Source: Deroplatys truncata
Lineage: Eukaryota > Arthropoda > Insecta > Mantodea > Mantidae
Direction: 5' to 3'
Assembly: GCA_030765065.1 (NCBI GenBank)
Contig: CM060978.1
Span: 114,495,692-114,559,691 of the forward strand
Length of the DNA: 64,000 bases
Shown in pieces: positions 23,561 through 35,751 of this stretch. How positions within the stretch are numbered: the stretch's first letter is position 1; each line of letters starts with the position of its first letter. A program made the position numbers and the translations under genes. The notes under the pieces were generated by a model. That model was not told the DNA's origin, did no database searches, and saw nothing but the letters and a program-made list of their open reading frames with translations.

Positions 23561-25088
23561 ATCAAAAGCAGTACTTGTAGGACGTAATGTTTCATGGCTT
23601 ATATCTTATCTGTTTTATTTCCAGTAAGTTTGTGTTTTAACCCTGTCATTTGTTACCAACTAGTTAGTACATGGTGTACTAAAGATAAAATCATACCATG
23701 GGGCCATGAGTACAGTCAATCAAATCAGTGGCTACTCGTTACTATACGTGCACAATTGCCTCACTAACGGTTCGTTTACAAACTCATGTTTACCAACAGG
23801 GTCTTGCTTCTACTATCGTTTTCATTTTGCTGTTTCAGTTTTCGTCATAGCTTCTGATGCATTCTGCACATAAGCACACCCAAGCATGCTCACGCACGCA
23901 CAGACAGACAGACACACACATACACGTACATTTAGGACTATCTATTGATCGATCACTTAATTATTTTTCCTGTTTCGTATTCGATCTAGTTCAGTCAGCA
24001 GAAGGGCATTGTGCAGCGTGCAGTATTGTTAGTTTCAGCATTTGGCGTACCCTCTAACACATACACACCATTTCCAATACGTGGTTTGCTAAAAATAATG
24101 ACGGAAACGCCTCACGGGTGGAAGGATGCTGTCATTTCTTCGAGCTCCCCTGCCATACTGATGACGTCAACAGCGAATAACTGAAACATCTGCTACATAA
24201 AGATTGGAAAATGTTTTCGATATGTGGCATATGGTGCTGTAGGAGTCACCTAATACACAATTCATGGCTGCTGTCGAAGCCGAACTACTGAAAATAATTT
24301 CCGGTGACGTCTCAGTCCCGACCATGGTGACATATAAATACCTACCCCAGGGAAAATGTGAGTGCGACTACCCCACTGCTGCTGGTGTTGTCCACACTGC
24401 CTTTGTGCTATGAGCGCAGGATGTGAGAAGCTATTCACGCAAAATTACTTGGTATTTGTGCAATTTTATCTCCAATATTAAAGGGAGATGCCGGTTGCTT
24501 TTTGTCAATATTACTTAGCTTATCTGGCATTGCTCGAATGGTTATCCTTAAATATGTAATAACAATTTAATTAATTTTATTTACTCTCCCCGTATTATTT
24601 CTGAAATTTTTATATACTGATCTAGAAGAATATTGAATGTTTTTCTTCTCATTTAACCCTTAAAACTGTAATTTCGCAAAGTTTCCCGATGCCGCAACAA
24701 CGAACCAAAACTCCCGTGATATTCACGGAAGTTAGAATAATATAACATATATTGCCAGACGTTACATTCCTCATCTCCTCAACCTCCCCCAATAAGCTTT
24801 CAAATTCTGAAAAATGTGGTATAGCTTATATAAGTATGTGTTAACATTGTAAGAATTACCTGTATTGTTGAGTGATTTTTCTATAAGTGCAGCAGATGAA
24901 ATTTAACTTTTGTATCTTCTATTTGGTTTTGCAGTTATTTAATAACATAAATGTTCCACAATTTTCACATTCAGGGAATACATAATTCCCGGACATCAAC
25001 ATTCAATGAAAAAGGAGCCAAACTGGCGAATGTGAAGATTTCCTACCCTTCAAAGATTCAGTTTAAGAATTTTGTACATGGCAAACGA
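23561..25088. other. No recognised gene
   Basis: Mixed AT-rich sequence with a CA-rich patch near 23880-23930. No protein-like open frame or named repeat seen. Confidence 0.5.
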
Positions 25089-25289
25089 CATGGGCGGCTA
25101 ACTCTAGGCCCGCGGGTCAAGTAATGTCCCATCAAGACATTTTGAATGGTCTGCCAATAGCTCAAGATCCGATGTGAATCTATTTATAATTATAAACTCT
25201 TCCTCCTTCGAATTTGAAAAGAGTAACATAGATTTACTCCTAATCCATCTTGCATTTCAGAGTTTGAGATTTATAAGTACTCCCTGTTC

Positions 25290-25545
25290 TTGCAAATGGA
25301 AATAATAGAAGTCCAAAACCACTCAGGACTTTGCGATAAATTTGAAGAGAATTGTGGATCACCCACTTCTATTAATTTGATAGAATTTTGGAAATATGTC
25401 CGCTCAGATGGGTTTTCTGAAACTGACGATCTTGCTCTAAGGCTCCTGTGTAGATGTTTTTCTACCATGAACGGTATTAACAATAAATAACGTTCAGCTA
25501 TTACAAATGCACATCTTGCTAATATACTTTTGCTGTACATATAAA
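25290..25545 (+). pseudogene. hAT transposase C-terminal dimerisation region, fragment
   Basis: The translation MEIIEVQNHSGLCDKFEENC, then EFWKYVRSDGFSETDDLALRL and FSTMNGINNK, a stop, and RSAITNAHLANILLL parallels the end of ZBED5/GTF2IRD2-like hAT transposases. Those have L-E-L-I-D-L-Q, then a hydrophobic FSxMNxIKNKYRSRLTxEHL segment. The tyrosine of NKYRS is a stop here, and the usual S-T-x-x-C-E sequence before FS is reduced. No N-terminal zinc finger or catalytic core is present. It could derive from a domesticated host gene, but the flanking hAT-like ends favour a transposon. Confidence 0.55.
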
Positions 25546-25720
25546 GAATTACACCTAATATTGAGAAATTGGGACATGAAAAGCAAGTTCGAAAATAACA
25601 TTAACATTAAAGGTCTTCAAAATGCATTCGAATCTTATTTTTAAAAGTTGTGCAATAAGGAGTATTACTATTATAATTCGATGTGTTTCCTTTTGATAAT
25701 TTAAAAAATGTGTACAACTA

Positions 25721-25722
<2 letters not shown>

Positions 25723-25752
<30 letters not shown>
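25723..25752. repeat. (TAA)n microsatellite
   Basis: About ten TAA units inside the hAT relic. Confidence 0.9.
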
Positions 25753-25753
<1 letters not shown>

Positions 25754-25801
25754 TGAATGACTTTTAAAGCATTGTTTTTATATATCGGCATACAGTTACA
25801 C

Positions 25802-25998
25802 TTAAAAAATAAAACAGTTTGCTTGTTAATGACGCTGTCAATTACCAGGATCACACAAGCGCCACTGGTGTGCTGAAAATTCGTCCCGCAAGAGTTCTTT
25901 TATATGTTAGTAAATCCACTGACATGGGGCTGTCGCTTTTAAGCGCACATAGAAATCTCGGCCTTGGCCGGGTTTTAACCCGCGACCTTGGTAATAAT
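25802..25998 (-). mobile_element. tRNA-headed SINE, family A, copy 2 (head-truncated)
   Basis: It matches copy 1 (2788-3014) across the tail (GTTAATGACGCTGTCAATT), the body (AGAGTTCTTTTATATGTTAG) and the B-box region (GGTTAAAACCC on minus). The A-box half of the head is missing. It lies inside the hAT relic. Confidence 0.8.
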
Positions 25999-26107
25999 AA
26001 TACTTTAGTTTAGATTCAAAATAGTTAATTAAATATAAATTTAGTTATATAAAATAAACATTCTATTAATTTATTGACCCAAACTCAACATAAGTTGTCC
26101 ACCCCTG

Positions 26108-26810
26108 GTCTGTAACCATCGGAAAAATAATCTTCTTAAATGTTACTTATAAATATTAGTTAAGTAGTTACTGGAGTTATACTAGGCAACACTTTATTGT
26201 TTATATATTTACTACACACTAAAATGAACTTGATTAGAACGTACAAAGGAAATACAGCAAAACTTATATAAGGGTTATTGAAAGGTTTGGCATCTATTAC
26301 AATAAATCGAAAGCAGAATTGTTACTAACGATTTGGAACCATGTATGTATAATGCTTAGAATAAAATTAATTCACATTTTATTTCATTTTTGCTCTAATT
26401 TTATGTAGAATAACAACTCCATTATCCACGGAGCATATGTAAACGTTTTACTCATTGCCTTCCTCAATGAAAGTTAAAGGCATCCTATAGTTACTTTTAT
26501 CAGGATTCCAACATGTTCGCAAGAGCATACGCATCCACACCGTAATAATTTTCTTTTTTTATAACGTTAATATGTGTGGACTGCATGCATCAAGTTCAAA
26601 TTTAATTTCTTTCCTTGGACAATTTTGTCTTCGTATCTGCAATAGCTAAGCGCAAAATATCCTTTTGTGGGAGGTGGAGAAGGGGGAATAAACAATCACA
26701 TTTTAGTGCAGTTTTTGTTCACGTATTTAATTCGTACACTTTAGGAATATCACAAACCAAAATTTAATTCAGTTTATAATAATTCTCTCTCTCTCATTTA
26801 CACTCTCCCT
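26108..26810. other. No recognised gene
   Basis: AT-rich, with a CTCTCT patch just before the next SINE. Nothing coding recognised. Confidence 0.5.
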
Positions 26811-27106
26811 CTCTCTCCATGGCGCGACAGTCCAAGCTGGGCCAAGGCCTACTGAATGGTCGCCGGAAGATAGAGGATAAGGATTGACACGTGCTAGGAC
26901 CGAATAGCCTGACCTCTTTTGCACGAATTTCAAAACCAGGAGTCTCTATCTTTTAATACGCAGCTTCCCCATTGTCTAAAAGGACAAGATGAGGTTGAGT
27001 GCACCCTGTATCGGACCTCCCAGCATGAGAAAAATCCCATGCAAGTATTGGGAATTGAACCGGTCTGCTACACCGCAAGCAGCAACACTACATCACAACG
27101 GGAACC
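26811..27106 (-). mobile_element. tRNA-headed SINE, family E
   Basis: The minus-strand head near 27050-27106 carries a B-box-like GGTTCAATTCCC. The far end begins CATGGCGCGACAGTCCAAGC on plus, followed by GGGCCAAGGCCTAC. It is a single copy in this window. Boundaries are approximate; no clear target duplication was seen. Short open frames across it are incidental. Confidence 0.65.
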
Positions 27107-27874
27107 TACAAAAACCGAGGGTTGATGCTTATAATTATGTTATACCAACAGGATTTAGAATAGAGTTAAGCTCTGCAAATAATGCCTGTGCTTTTTTTCC
27201 TTGTTACAAAATTGGCTGAATATTCACACAGAATTCTCGATTATTCAACTCCTTATATCATTCTGTACGTGGTGCATAGGAGATTTTGAATGCTTACATT
27301 TTTGAAGTAAGGATATATAATTTCACAGGGAGATTTATTATTTGTCAGACAATTATTGCACGCTATTTCACTATCTAATGGAGCAGAAAAAATTGCGAAG
27401 GAAATATCTTGGTCATGCATCCTCGACACGCTCACACAAACGCGCGAGCACAAACACACCCTTTTTCTAATTCTTCTTTACTTCAAGATTCTCTAATAGT
27501 GAACTCTAGCAAAATGCAATAACGAATTGTTGGCTCGAAAGCAATATTCTGGTACCCTATGTAAGATGAAGAGAAAGTAGACACCATGTTGTTAGAGATT
27601 TTAAAGGACTGAAGTAGCCAGCGGTTTAAGTTATGAATTGATTTCTGAAGAGAATCTTATTTTAAAATTGAAATTATTCATTTGTTAAATCCCACAGCAT
27701 AAATTTGGCAACGAGAAATTTAAAGTATTAATGTTAGAAATTAATTGTACAAGAAGTTTTATATTGTTTTATGCACTTCACCACGCAAGCACTGCACGCT
27801 TTTCATTAGCTCTGCACAAGTAAGAATATAGTCTTATCATTTTCTTTAACACGTTCTACAGCTTTGGTTAGGTA
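27107..27874. other. No recognised gene
   Basis: AT-rich; nothing recognised. Confidence 0.5.
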
Positions 27875-28140
27875 GTGTTTAACGCCCGTACTTACTGCAT
27901 ATGGTACCACCACCAGTGGACACTGATGATTCATGAAATAAAATGATTATTGGTGAAGAAGGAAATTTTGGGAGGGAAGCATCCCAGGTCTAAGTTTAAG
28001 CTACCTCCCTGGTGGCATATGCCAGTTATGAGGACTGAGAAAAACCTGGAAAAAACCTTAGTCAGGGAGGACGGTCCTGGCTGGACTTGAACCGCCGAGC
28101 TCGCGAGTCCATGCTTTAATGAGCTCGTCCACCCGTGTTG
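27875..28140 (-). mobile_element. tRNA-headed SINE, family D
   Basis: The minus-strand head has a B-box-like GGTTCAAGTCC near 28090 and an A-box-like region near 28125. The body contains AAGGTTTTTTCCAGGTTTTT and a long segment shared loosely with family C. Ends are approximate. Confidence 0.65.
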
Positions 28141-28927
28141 GTCTTCGTAAAGTTGGTTGTCTAACGACGACTCATCATGGATCTGATTTCATTCAGTCTG
28201 GCAAATGAAAATGAAATATTTTCTACGACGTGCTTCTAGCTGTTCCCAGATGCCGCGGTGTGCGCTCACTTGCATTTGCTAAGTGAAGTAGATTTGAGCC
28301 CATTTTCCATACTCAGTGCGATCCTTGTAAACCTCGATACGAATTGGGCCCGATTTGGAATCGGAGTCCATCGTACCTAACGTTTTCACCATCCACAGAT
28401 TTGAATGCAATGATATCAATGCAACCCTATTTTTATTGCTTCGAATAGGTTCTGCTGTCCTGACCAACGTCCGCAAACGCTACAGTTGTTCATACGAGGT
28501 GCAACCCAGCGTGAGAATCGATCGAGGCTGTCAAGGAAGCCGTAGTTACGGTGTATCGGCACTAGGCACACCTAAATAAGTCTTGGACGTCACGCAAACT
28601 GTAACGTTGAGGGCAGGGAAAAGTGATAATACTGGAATTGGATGAAATTAAATTGGCAATAGATAAGATATAACTCTCATTTTGCAAGGTATTATACCAC
28701 CTCCTAGAAAAAAAATCAAATTAATATAATAAAGTAGAATAGTTAGTGAGAAAATGCTTAGTGCCAAATCTCCTTAAGAATCTTCCTAGGGAAAAATCTT
28801 CCTAAGCCATATAAGGCAGTTCAAGCTTATGTTTTTAGCTCGTTTCTTTAGAAGAATTTTGTACTTCAGTTTATAGTTTTTTTTACTTTTGTCCATTATA
28901 GCAACATTTCTTTCTCTTTTCTTTTTT
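28141..28927. other. No recognised gene
   Basis: Open frames of 65-75 codons on both strands at 28279-28579 overlap each other and match nothing I recognise. They are not called as genes. Confidence 0.45.
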
Positions 28928-29768
28928 ACTTTCTCTACCAGGTACATAATAGGTAGAGAAGGTATTGCATTCTAACCAAAAAATTAATATCGTGATTTCA
29001 CCGGAAATACAGGTTTTGAGGTCCCTGAATCCAAAACAAGCATTTTTACAAAAATATCCGTGTGTGTGTGCCTGAGAAATGTCGGATAAATACAAAGCTT
29101 GGTATTTAAATTCAGTACCTTCCAAATATGTAACACGAAGATTTTCGAGAAAATCCCCCCTCCCCAAAACACCTTTTATATGGAAAATTTTTAAATTGTT
29201 CTGATTTTCTGAAAAATGGCTCTAACGATTTTGATTAAAATACCATATATTAAAGATATTTACATGAAAAATAAAATGTATATCTTGAATTTTCTGGGAA
29301 TAGCTACTGAAATCCTCTTTATTCGGAAGGAGATATACAATATAATTTTGCATAACTGGTAAACGTTAAGCGATAAACAAAAACGTACTACGCAAAAAAT
29401 TGTAGATCTGTTTAAAACGCACAATTAATGCAAATAACTTTCTTTATAGCATCAGCCATTTCCGATATATCCATTATTAATATTTCGAATTGTTTTATAT
29501 TTTGAAGTTCTGTCGAATTTCAGCTGTTTTTCGCGATGTCATGGGAAGAGTATGGAATTTTAAGGCCAGCGTATAGCGCCCAGTTCTAAAGCATTTTGCT
29601 GTTGCTATTCTCTTTGTATCTATACAAAATGTGTAATGCAGCTATTTCTGGAAAGTTTTGTCTCAATTAAAATGAAGTAGACAGAAAGATATGCTTTCGA
29701 AAGATAAGTTTTTATATCCATTAGTAAATGATACAGGGTAGTGAAAGTCATTGAATTTAAAACATCAG
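28928..29768 (+). mobile_element. M repeat, forward copy, near full length
   Basis: It starts ACTTTCTCTACCAGG after a T run and ends AACATCAG before ATTTTT. It carries all the family blocks. The T run on both sides repeats the insertion context of the inner copy at 14349. Confidence 0.8.
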
Positions 29769-30765
29769 ATTTTTAATTAAAGCCTAAACTTTTCCGCACT
29801 GGAAGAATCAGCTCAGAATCTGATTGTTATACTTTATCCACATTGCAACTGAAGCAAACTTTGAACATTCATGCTAGAATAGTATAAGATTGGTTCCTAG
29901 ACATTTACAATATCAAATGATATCATTTGAGAAATTAAGCAAAGAGAAAACTAAACTAATAATTCGGAAACATGACGCTAGCGGTGAAAATGACGCTAGC
30001 GACTGTCTTATCTGGAGAGTAAGAGTTATATTTAATTTAAAAGAATTAAGCTAGTATTACTTACATTACAAAATCGCCTGATATCTTCATACTTTCGGTG
30101 CTTCAGCTTAAAATAGGATAGAATTATTCAATAAGAAAGTAGTTTTCAATGCTTTAAAAAAGCACAGTTTTATTTTTCAGTGCTAACTAAAACAAGGAAT
30201 ACTGAAACCAGAATTAATTAGACTTAAGAACTACAATAACTCATTTTTATGTCCTTTTAGAAACGACAAAAATGAGTTTGAGATTACGGAATTATTATGC
30301 GATTGTTAACAGTTTTATTTCCCCCGTTAAAAATAATAACGTTTTAAATCTATCTGGTCACAATTCTTGCCTTTTTATTGCATTGTAGAAACTACTCCTC
30401 CTCCTTGGGTGGATGGCCATGGATATGTTTTATTTAAACTAATAAATAATTTTTTTTAAATAAGTACTGCATTTTATTATTTTTACAGATCTATGTATTT
30501 AGAAATATATACTGTCTTCGGTGGTAAGATTTCTATCTAGCATTCAAAACCCTTGCGGTTGGCCAACATGACAGATATTTTTTGTTGTTGTTTATTTGCA
30601 ATTCCTGGATTGGGTTATTTCTTTATGTAAATTTTCTTGTCATTTTATTTTCTTCTTCGCCATCACACACTGATTGTGCTGATGTGCATCCAGGACGTGC
30701 TGTGATCCAGTAGCCGATTGCTTCTCGACCGGCGTCTGACCCAAAGCATCGGCTAAGTCCTTTTT
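29769..30765. other. No recognised gene
   Basis: AT-rich sequence between two forward M copies. Nothing recognised. Confidence 0.5.
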
Positions 30766-31510
30766 ACTTTCTCTACTACGTATAGTAAGCAGGGGAAGTA
30801 TTGCATTCCTCCCAAAAATTCGATACTGAGATTTCACCCGAAATACATCTTTTGAGGTGCCCTGAACCCAAATAGAGCATTTTTGGAAATATGTACGCGT
30901 GTGTGTGTCTGTGTGTGTATGTATGTGTGAACAGCATAACTCAAAAACTAAAGGTCAGATAAATATCAAGCTTGGTATTTGAGTTTAGTATCTTCCAAGA
31001 ATGTGATACCAAGATTTTCAAGAAAATCTCCCCACCCTAACTACCCTTTACATGGAACATTTTCGAAAATGGATTTTCTAAAAAATGGCTAACGATTTTG
31101 ATTGAAATGTCATATATGAAGGATACTTGCATGACAAATAAAATGTATACCTTGAATTTTCTAGAAATAGTCTAGGGACTTCTCCTCATTCTGAAGGAAT
31201 TTTGCATAATCTTGTATAACTTGTAAACGTTAAACGACAGACGAAAACGTACCCACAAAAAATGTAGATATCTTTAAAACACACAATTTACTTAAAATAA
31301 CCTTTTTGTGGCATAAGCCGTTTCTGATGTATTCGTTTTTAAAGGTTCGAATTGTTCAATACTTATTCATTTTAAAGTCCCATCATTTTCAGTTGTTTCT
31401 CGCGATTGCAAGGAAACAGTATGGAGTTTCAAGGCCAACATATAGTGTCCAGTTCTTAAAAATTTGACTACGACTGTTCCCTTTGTATTTATAACGAAAT
31501 GTAAGCATTG
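30766..31510 (+). mobile_element. M repeat, forward copy, 3' end unclear
   Basis: It starts ACTTTCTCTACTACGTATAG after TTTTT, very similar to the inner copy at 14349. Blocks follow in order to about 31510, where similarity fades before the family 3' terminus. Confidence 0.8.
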
Positions 31511-32290
31511 CTATTTAAATTTGATGAGTGAATGGTTTCGCTAAATCAGCGCGGGGTTTAGAAAATGAGTAAGGTTCATAACAGGTGAATGAAGTGAATT
31601 TTCATTGGTTTACGATTGCAATATTTGAATTATAAGCTGAAACGTGCTCACGAATTGCAGAGCATCATAAGTAACATGACTATTGCATGTTGGGACATGT
31701 TGGGAGATTTTCTCTTGTATTATACAGAGCTAGTGATATTGCATAACCATTTCTATCGTTTTTACAGTCATATCGGCTCTTTTTAAGGATTTCTGTATAT
31801 TCTAATGCTAACATGTGATAAACTATGCACATATAACAGCATTTTCCAACACAGCCTTAAGCTCCTTTAGTGATATTATTGTTTTATTCAGCTTTTCCTG
31901 TTTTTTATGTGGTTATATTTTTCGGTTAGGCGTATTGACTTTACCAGTTAATTGGGGCTTTATTAGATAAGGATTGTAAGGATAGGCGCCTCTCCTCTTT
32001 TTTCTGGGCTTGAGACCAGCGTTAGGATTTGTTCCAAACGGCAGAGTTACCGCCTCCCCTTTCAACTTCTCATTCGTCTTTCTGCATCAGGTGTCTGCTA
32101 GGTGTATACACAGAACTTGAGTAAACCTCCATTTTTTTAAAATTGTAGACTCACGAGGTAATCATCATCTTGAGATCCAAATCACATTCTCTTAAGCGTT
32201 GTTTGTAATGCTGTAATATCTATATGCACATGTAGTTGTTCCATCCTCGGCAATCACTCTTTTATCGTCACATGGAGTAAGCGTAATTTT
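31511..32290. other. No recognised gene
   Basis: AT-rich; nothing recognised. It lies just beyond the C-terminal end of the polymerase fossil. Confidence 0.5.
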
Positions 32291-34299
32291 ATTCACTTGC
32301 GCCGAGGTGACAGAATGTTCTCGTATCAGGATCAGATTCATGGACGTTATTATTATTTCTTTTGTCTTAAAGCAGTCTGTATAGCTGTCGAATGTAATGT
32401 ACTGCTTAATAACACTACGTTTTACACTTTTAATCTTTTTATCACTGAATCGTGCATATCTAGTGCATACATCTTAGGTCGTAGTCCGACAAAGCGATGG
32501 ATGATTTTACAATTAGCCTCATCTTTAAATTTTCCCAGCACTTTCTTGTATCGAGCGGAATAACATATATGGTTTGTAGGATAATCGGCTATATCTAGGT
32601 GCTCAAGAAAACGTAGCTTGTCCTGGTATACATCTTCAGTTGTCATATACATAAGTTTCAGGCTTTCAGCTCCATAATACGGCAACAACACATTATAATA
32701 ATAGTAGTACATTAATGTCGTAGATATGTTCAACACACTCTTTTCAATGTATATAGGCTTGTTGAACATGATCTGTCGGGGCGCCATATGCACAGCAGCT
32801 GGATTAGTAGCATATATTGCTATATCGATAAATGTAGGCTTGGAAATTAACTTTTCCAGGGTGTTCTCGTTTGTAACCAGCCGTATATCCATACGATTGC
32901 GTAGGTTCTTCATTGTTTTTCCAAACATGTCATTATTGAACAGTTTGTAAAGATCCTTATCGAAAACATTTGCAGCCCGTTATCGTACTCTGTTGTTAAA
33001 TTCCACATAATGTTTCAACACTGAGACTGTTGGAATTGTAGCACATGATGGATTTTTGTTATCCGTAGTCCATGACTAAGAGCTTGCTTCAAAGTCATGT
33101 AATGTACTACATACTTCTTCCGAGGCCCAAGATGGGGCGTTAGTTTCTTTGTAGTCGATTCCTTAGGCTTCATACACTCAGACAGGAAAGGTAGATCATT
33201 TTGTACATCGTGAAGTTAAATAGGATACTCGACGTCAACTTCCAATATGTATCCATGAGGATAATATTATTGTAGTCTTTCTAAGTTGATTACATTAGGA
33301 GAAACCCACCGAAATCCAGCATAAGGAAGGGCGTGGCACATTCCCCAATCATATTGGTTATTAGCGTCCTAGCTTGTGATAAATTGGATTGGTCTCGACG
33401 GATCATACTTAACCATGTAGGTGTTGTTTGCTTCGGCATACCGGTGGGAAACTTGGCATAAAACTCCTCTTATGCCGGATTCCACCACGAGTAGTTGACC
33501 ATAATCTTGTAGCAATCCCAGCTCAATTCCAGTATACAGTAACACGGCGTCCCATTTAAGTCCTGGTGAGGTGAAATAATGTGCAGGATCAACTTCATGT
33601 GTTTTGAGCGTTTGCTCTCTGAATGTCTCAAAGACATCAGCTAGAAGAAGAGCATCTGAGGCTAAGTATAGGTTGCTGTATTAACCCAAGTTTCTCTCAT
33701 TAAACAGTCTCCATACATTTTCAGCACGATTGCAGTCAACATCACTAATTTCTTTTTCGCTAATTTTATTGTAGAAGGACTCCTTAGGGGGCTTGGCAGG
33801 TTTCATTCAAGACATCCCATGGAGTAACGTAATCATAGGGAAATACTCATTTAAGAGTCATCGACTTCAACTCGTCTTCCCCGAAATACTTCACTGTTTG
33901 AGATATGATGTTAGATTTTTTACCAGCTTATCTAAGCTTGCACTCAGGAAACGAAAGCTATCCAAAAAACCGGCGCTTTATATCTCCGAGATACCTTGAG
34001 ATTGAGATATAGCTTTTCTCAGAGTTGGGAAACACACGTTCACTTGTACATCCCAACTCCTTACCAAGGAAATGTTCGTCATATCCGCTAAAGTTACGCA
34101 TGAAGACAGTAGTATATTTAGGTGTCAAATTGCGTTTATTATGAAGATTTCCTTGGTATTCACCGCTGGTGTGATCATGCTCGTGTACTTTGTAGTTCAC
34201 TTCTGTAAAGGTTTTTCCACACAAGTAACATACAGTAGAAGACTCAAAATCCTTTTGCTATTGATCCGTAAGTTTCAGAGACTTGCAGATTTGTAAATA

Positions 34300-34919
34300 C
34301 ACTGGTGTGCAAAACCTATGGACGAAAGTAATCTTCGCATGCTGTGACACTGCCAAGTAACATAGTTCGACGAAACTTGAATCATACATAGAGGGAAATG
34401 CTACGGTATGCTACAGAAGGCAAATAAACGAAATATGCAATGAGACGAACAGAAATGCCACTTTTGTTCATAGAGTATAAACTACATTAAAGTCAATACG
34501 ACATATGATGGCGCTCTAGATTTAGAGAAACAGATACATGGTGCTTATAAGGGTGTATGATCACTACGGACAGCAATGTATGCTCTGCATCGTGCTCCCA
34601 TGCTGGCCACAAGGTTGGTAAGCAGTTCTTGTGGTAGGGCGTTCCATTCCTCCATCGGCACTGTTGACAACTGTTGGATGGTCGTTGGTGCATGTGGATG
34701 TGCTGCAATGCGTCTCCCCAAAGTATCCCAAACGTGTTCGAAGGGATTTAAATCGGGGTAAACGGGCACGTCAGTCCATTCGCCGAATATCCTCTCGTTT
34801 CAAGAGATCCTCGACCTGCGCTGTTCGATGCGCACCTGCGCACCTTCATCTACTTCCACCAAGTAGTTCATTTGTTATGTTATTTTACCCATCTCGTCCT
34901 TAGGCTTTGCAAACCAGTG
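34300..34919 (-). mobile_element. Tc1-type DNA transposon, internally deleted, inserted in the polymerase fossil
   Basis: Inverted terminal repeats of about 26 bp: the left end reads CACTGGTGTGCAAAACCTA and the right end, reverse-complemented, CACTGGTTTGCAAAGCCTA. The TA target duplication is at 34298-34299 and 34920-34921. At 620 bp it is well under the usual 1.5-1.7 kb. Inside is only the end of a transposase. The virus-like polymerase reads on both sides, so this insertion is younger than that fossil. Confidence 0.9.
34545..34769 (-). pseudogene. Tc1-type transposase C-terminus
   Basis: The translation PVYPDLNPFEHVWDTLGRRI, then PTTIQQLSTVPMEEWNALPQ and ASMGARCRAYIAVRSDHTP, is the classic Tc1-family ending, in which SPDLNPIEHVWDxLGRR supplies the last acidic catalytic residue (E, present here). 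The first two catalytic aspartates and the DNA-binding domain are absent, so it cannot be active. The usual S before PDLNP is Y. Confidence 0.9.
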
Positions 34920-35398
34920 TATTAGCTATATTATTTGCAAGGAATGACAGGTATTCCATAAACTTCTGAGCAGCATCATAGCCATGATATACATAGGATT
35001 GCTTAAGAAGACCAGTATCGAGGTGTTCAACGCTCGATGGTGGGCTGGCGTAAACGCAGGAGTTCATTGGTGTGTACTCTAGATAAGGGGTTGTATAGGA
35101 AGTTTCAGGATTGGGTGTGCACGTATGATATGGAGTGAGAATATTCTCAAAATCCGCATAGATGGCATAAGGTACGTTCAGCATCCTCTCAACATTTTTA
35201 AACTGTACAATTGATTTTTCCTTGGTAGCCTAACTACTCTTGCAACATCATGTTGCTTACAGATGGCAGCATATTCTTGTAGATTTTCCGGTTCACTTCG
35301 TCCATATCATTCATCAAAATGTGTAAAGCAGCGCTTGCATATATAAACAGCTTCTTTATGCTTAGTTTTCTGACGTCGAACGAGCTACTCAAAATTCT

Positions 35399-35400
<2 letters not shown>

Positions 35401-35447
<47 letters not shown>
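35401..35447. repeat. (TA)n microsatellite
   Basis: A pure AT dinucleotide run of about 47 bases inside the polymerase fossil. Confidence 0.95.
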
Positions 35448-35448
<1 letters not shown>

Positions 35449-35751
35449 CGATGTTTTCCACTAATGCCACTCCATAGTAACAGGTCGCGGTGCTGATGCG
35501 GTTCATTCTCAGCTACCCTTATTGGAAATACTTCTTGCTTCTCACCCAGCCCATAAACATTGATAAACATACCGTTAAGCTTCTCAAACTTATGTATTTG
35601 AGCAAATGGCGTAAGATAAGAAACACAGCTGAAGTCGTACTTATCTTGAAGTTGCTTGTATTTTGTAACGCGCTGAGGCTTGCTGGTGACGAATTTGGCT
35701 AACACAGAGTACATGAAGCATTTCTCGTCGGTGTAACTTTGGATGTTTATA

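Larger units (their letters stand above)
25089..26107 (+). mobile_element. hAT-superfamily DNA transposon relic (ZBED/GTF2IRD2-like)
   Basis: The ends look like decayed hAT inverted repeats. The left end reads CATGGGCGGCTAACTCTAGG, and the right end, reverse-complemented, reads CAGGGGTGGACAACTTATG; both are followed by a GGGTCA block. Between them is a transposase C-terminal fragment (25290-25545). An 8-bp target duplication is not evident. A family A SINE and a short TAA repeat are inserted. At about 1 kb it is far shorter than an autonomous hAT element. Confidence 0.55.

Noticed and set aside
28279-28579. Overlapping open frames of 65-74 codons on both strands
   Set aside because: Mutual shadows without domain, start context or repeat match.
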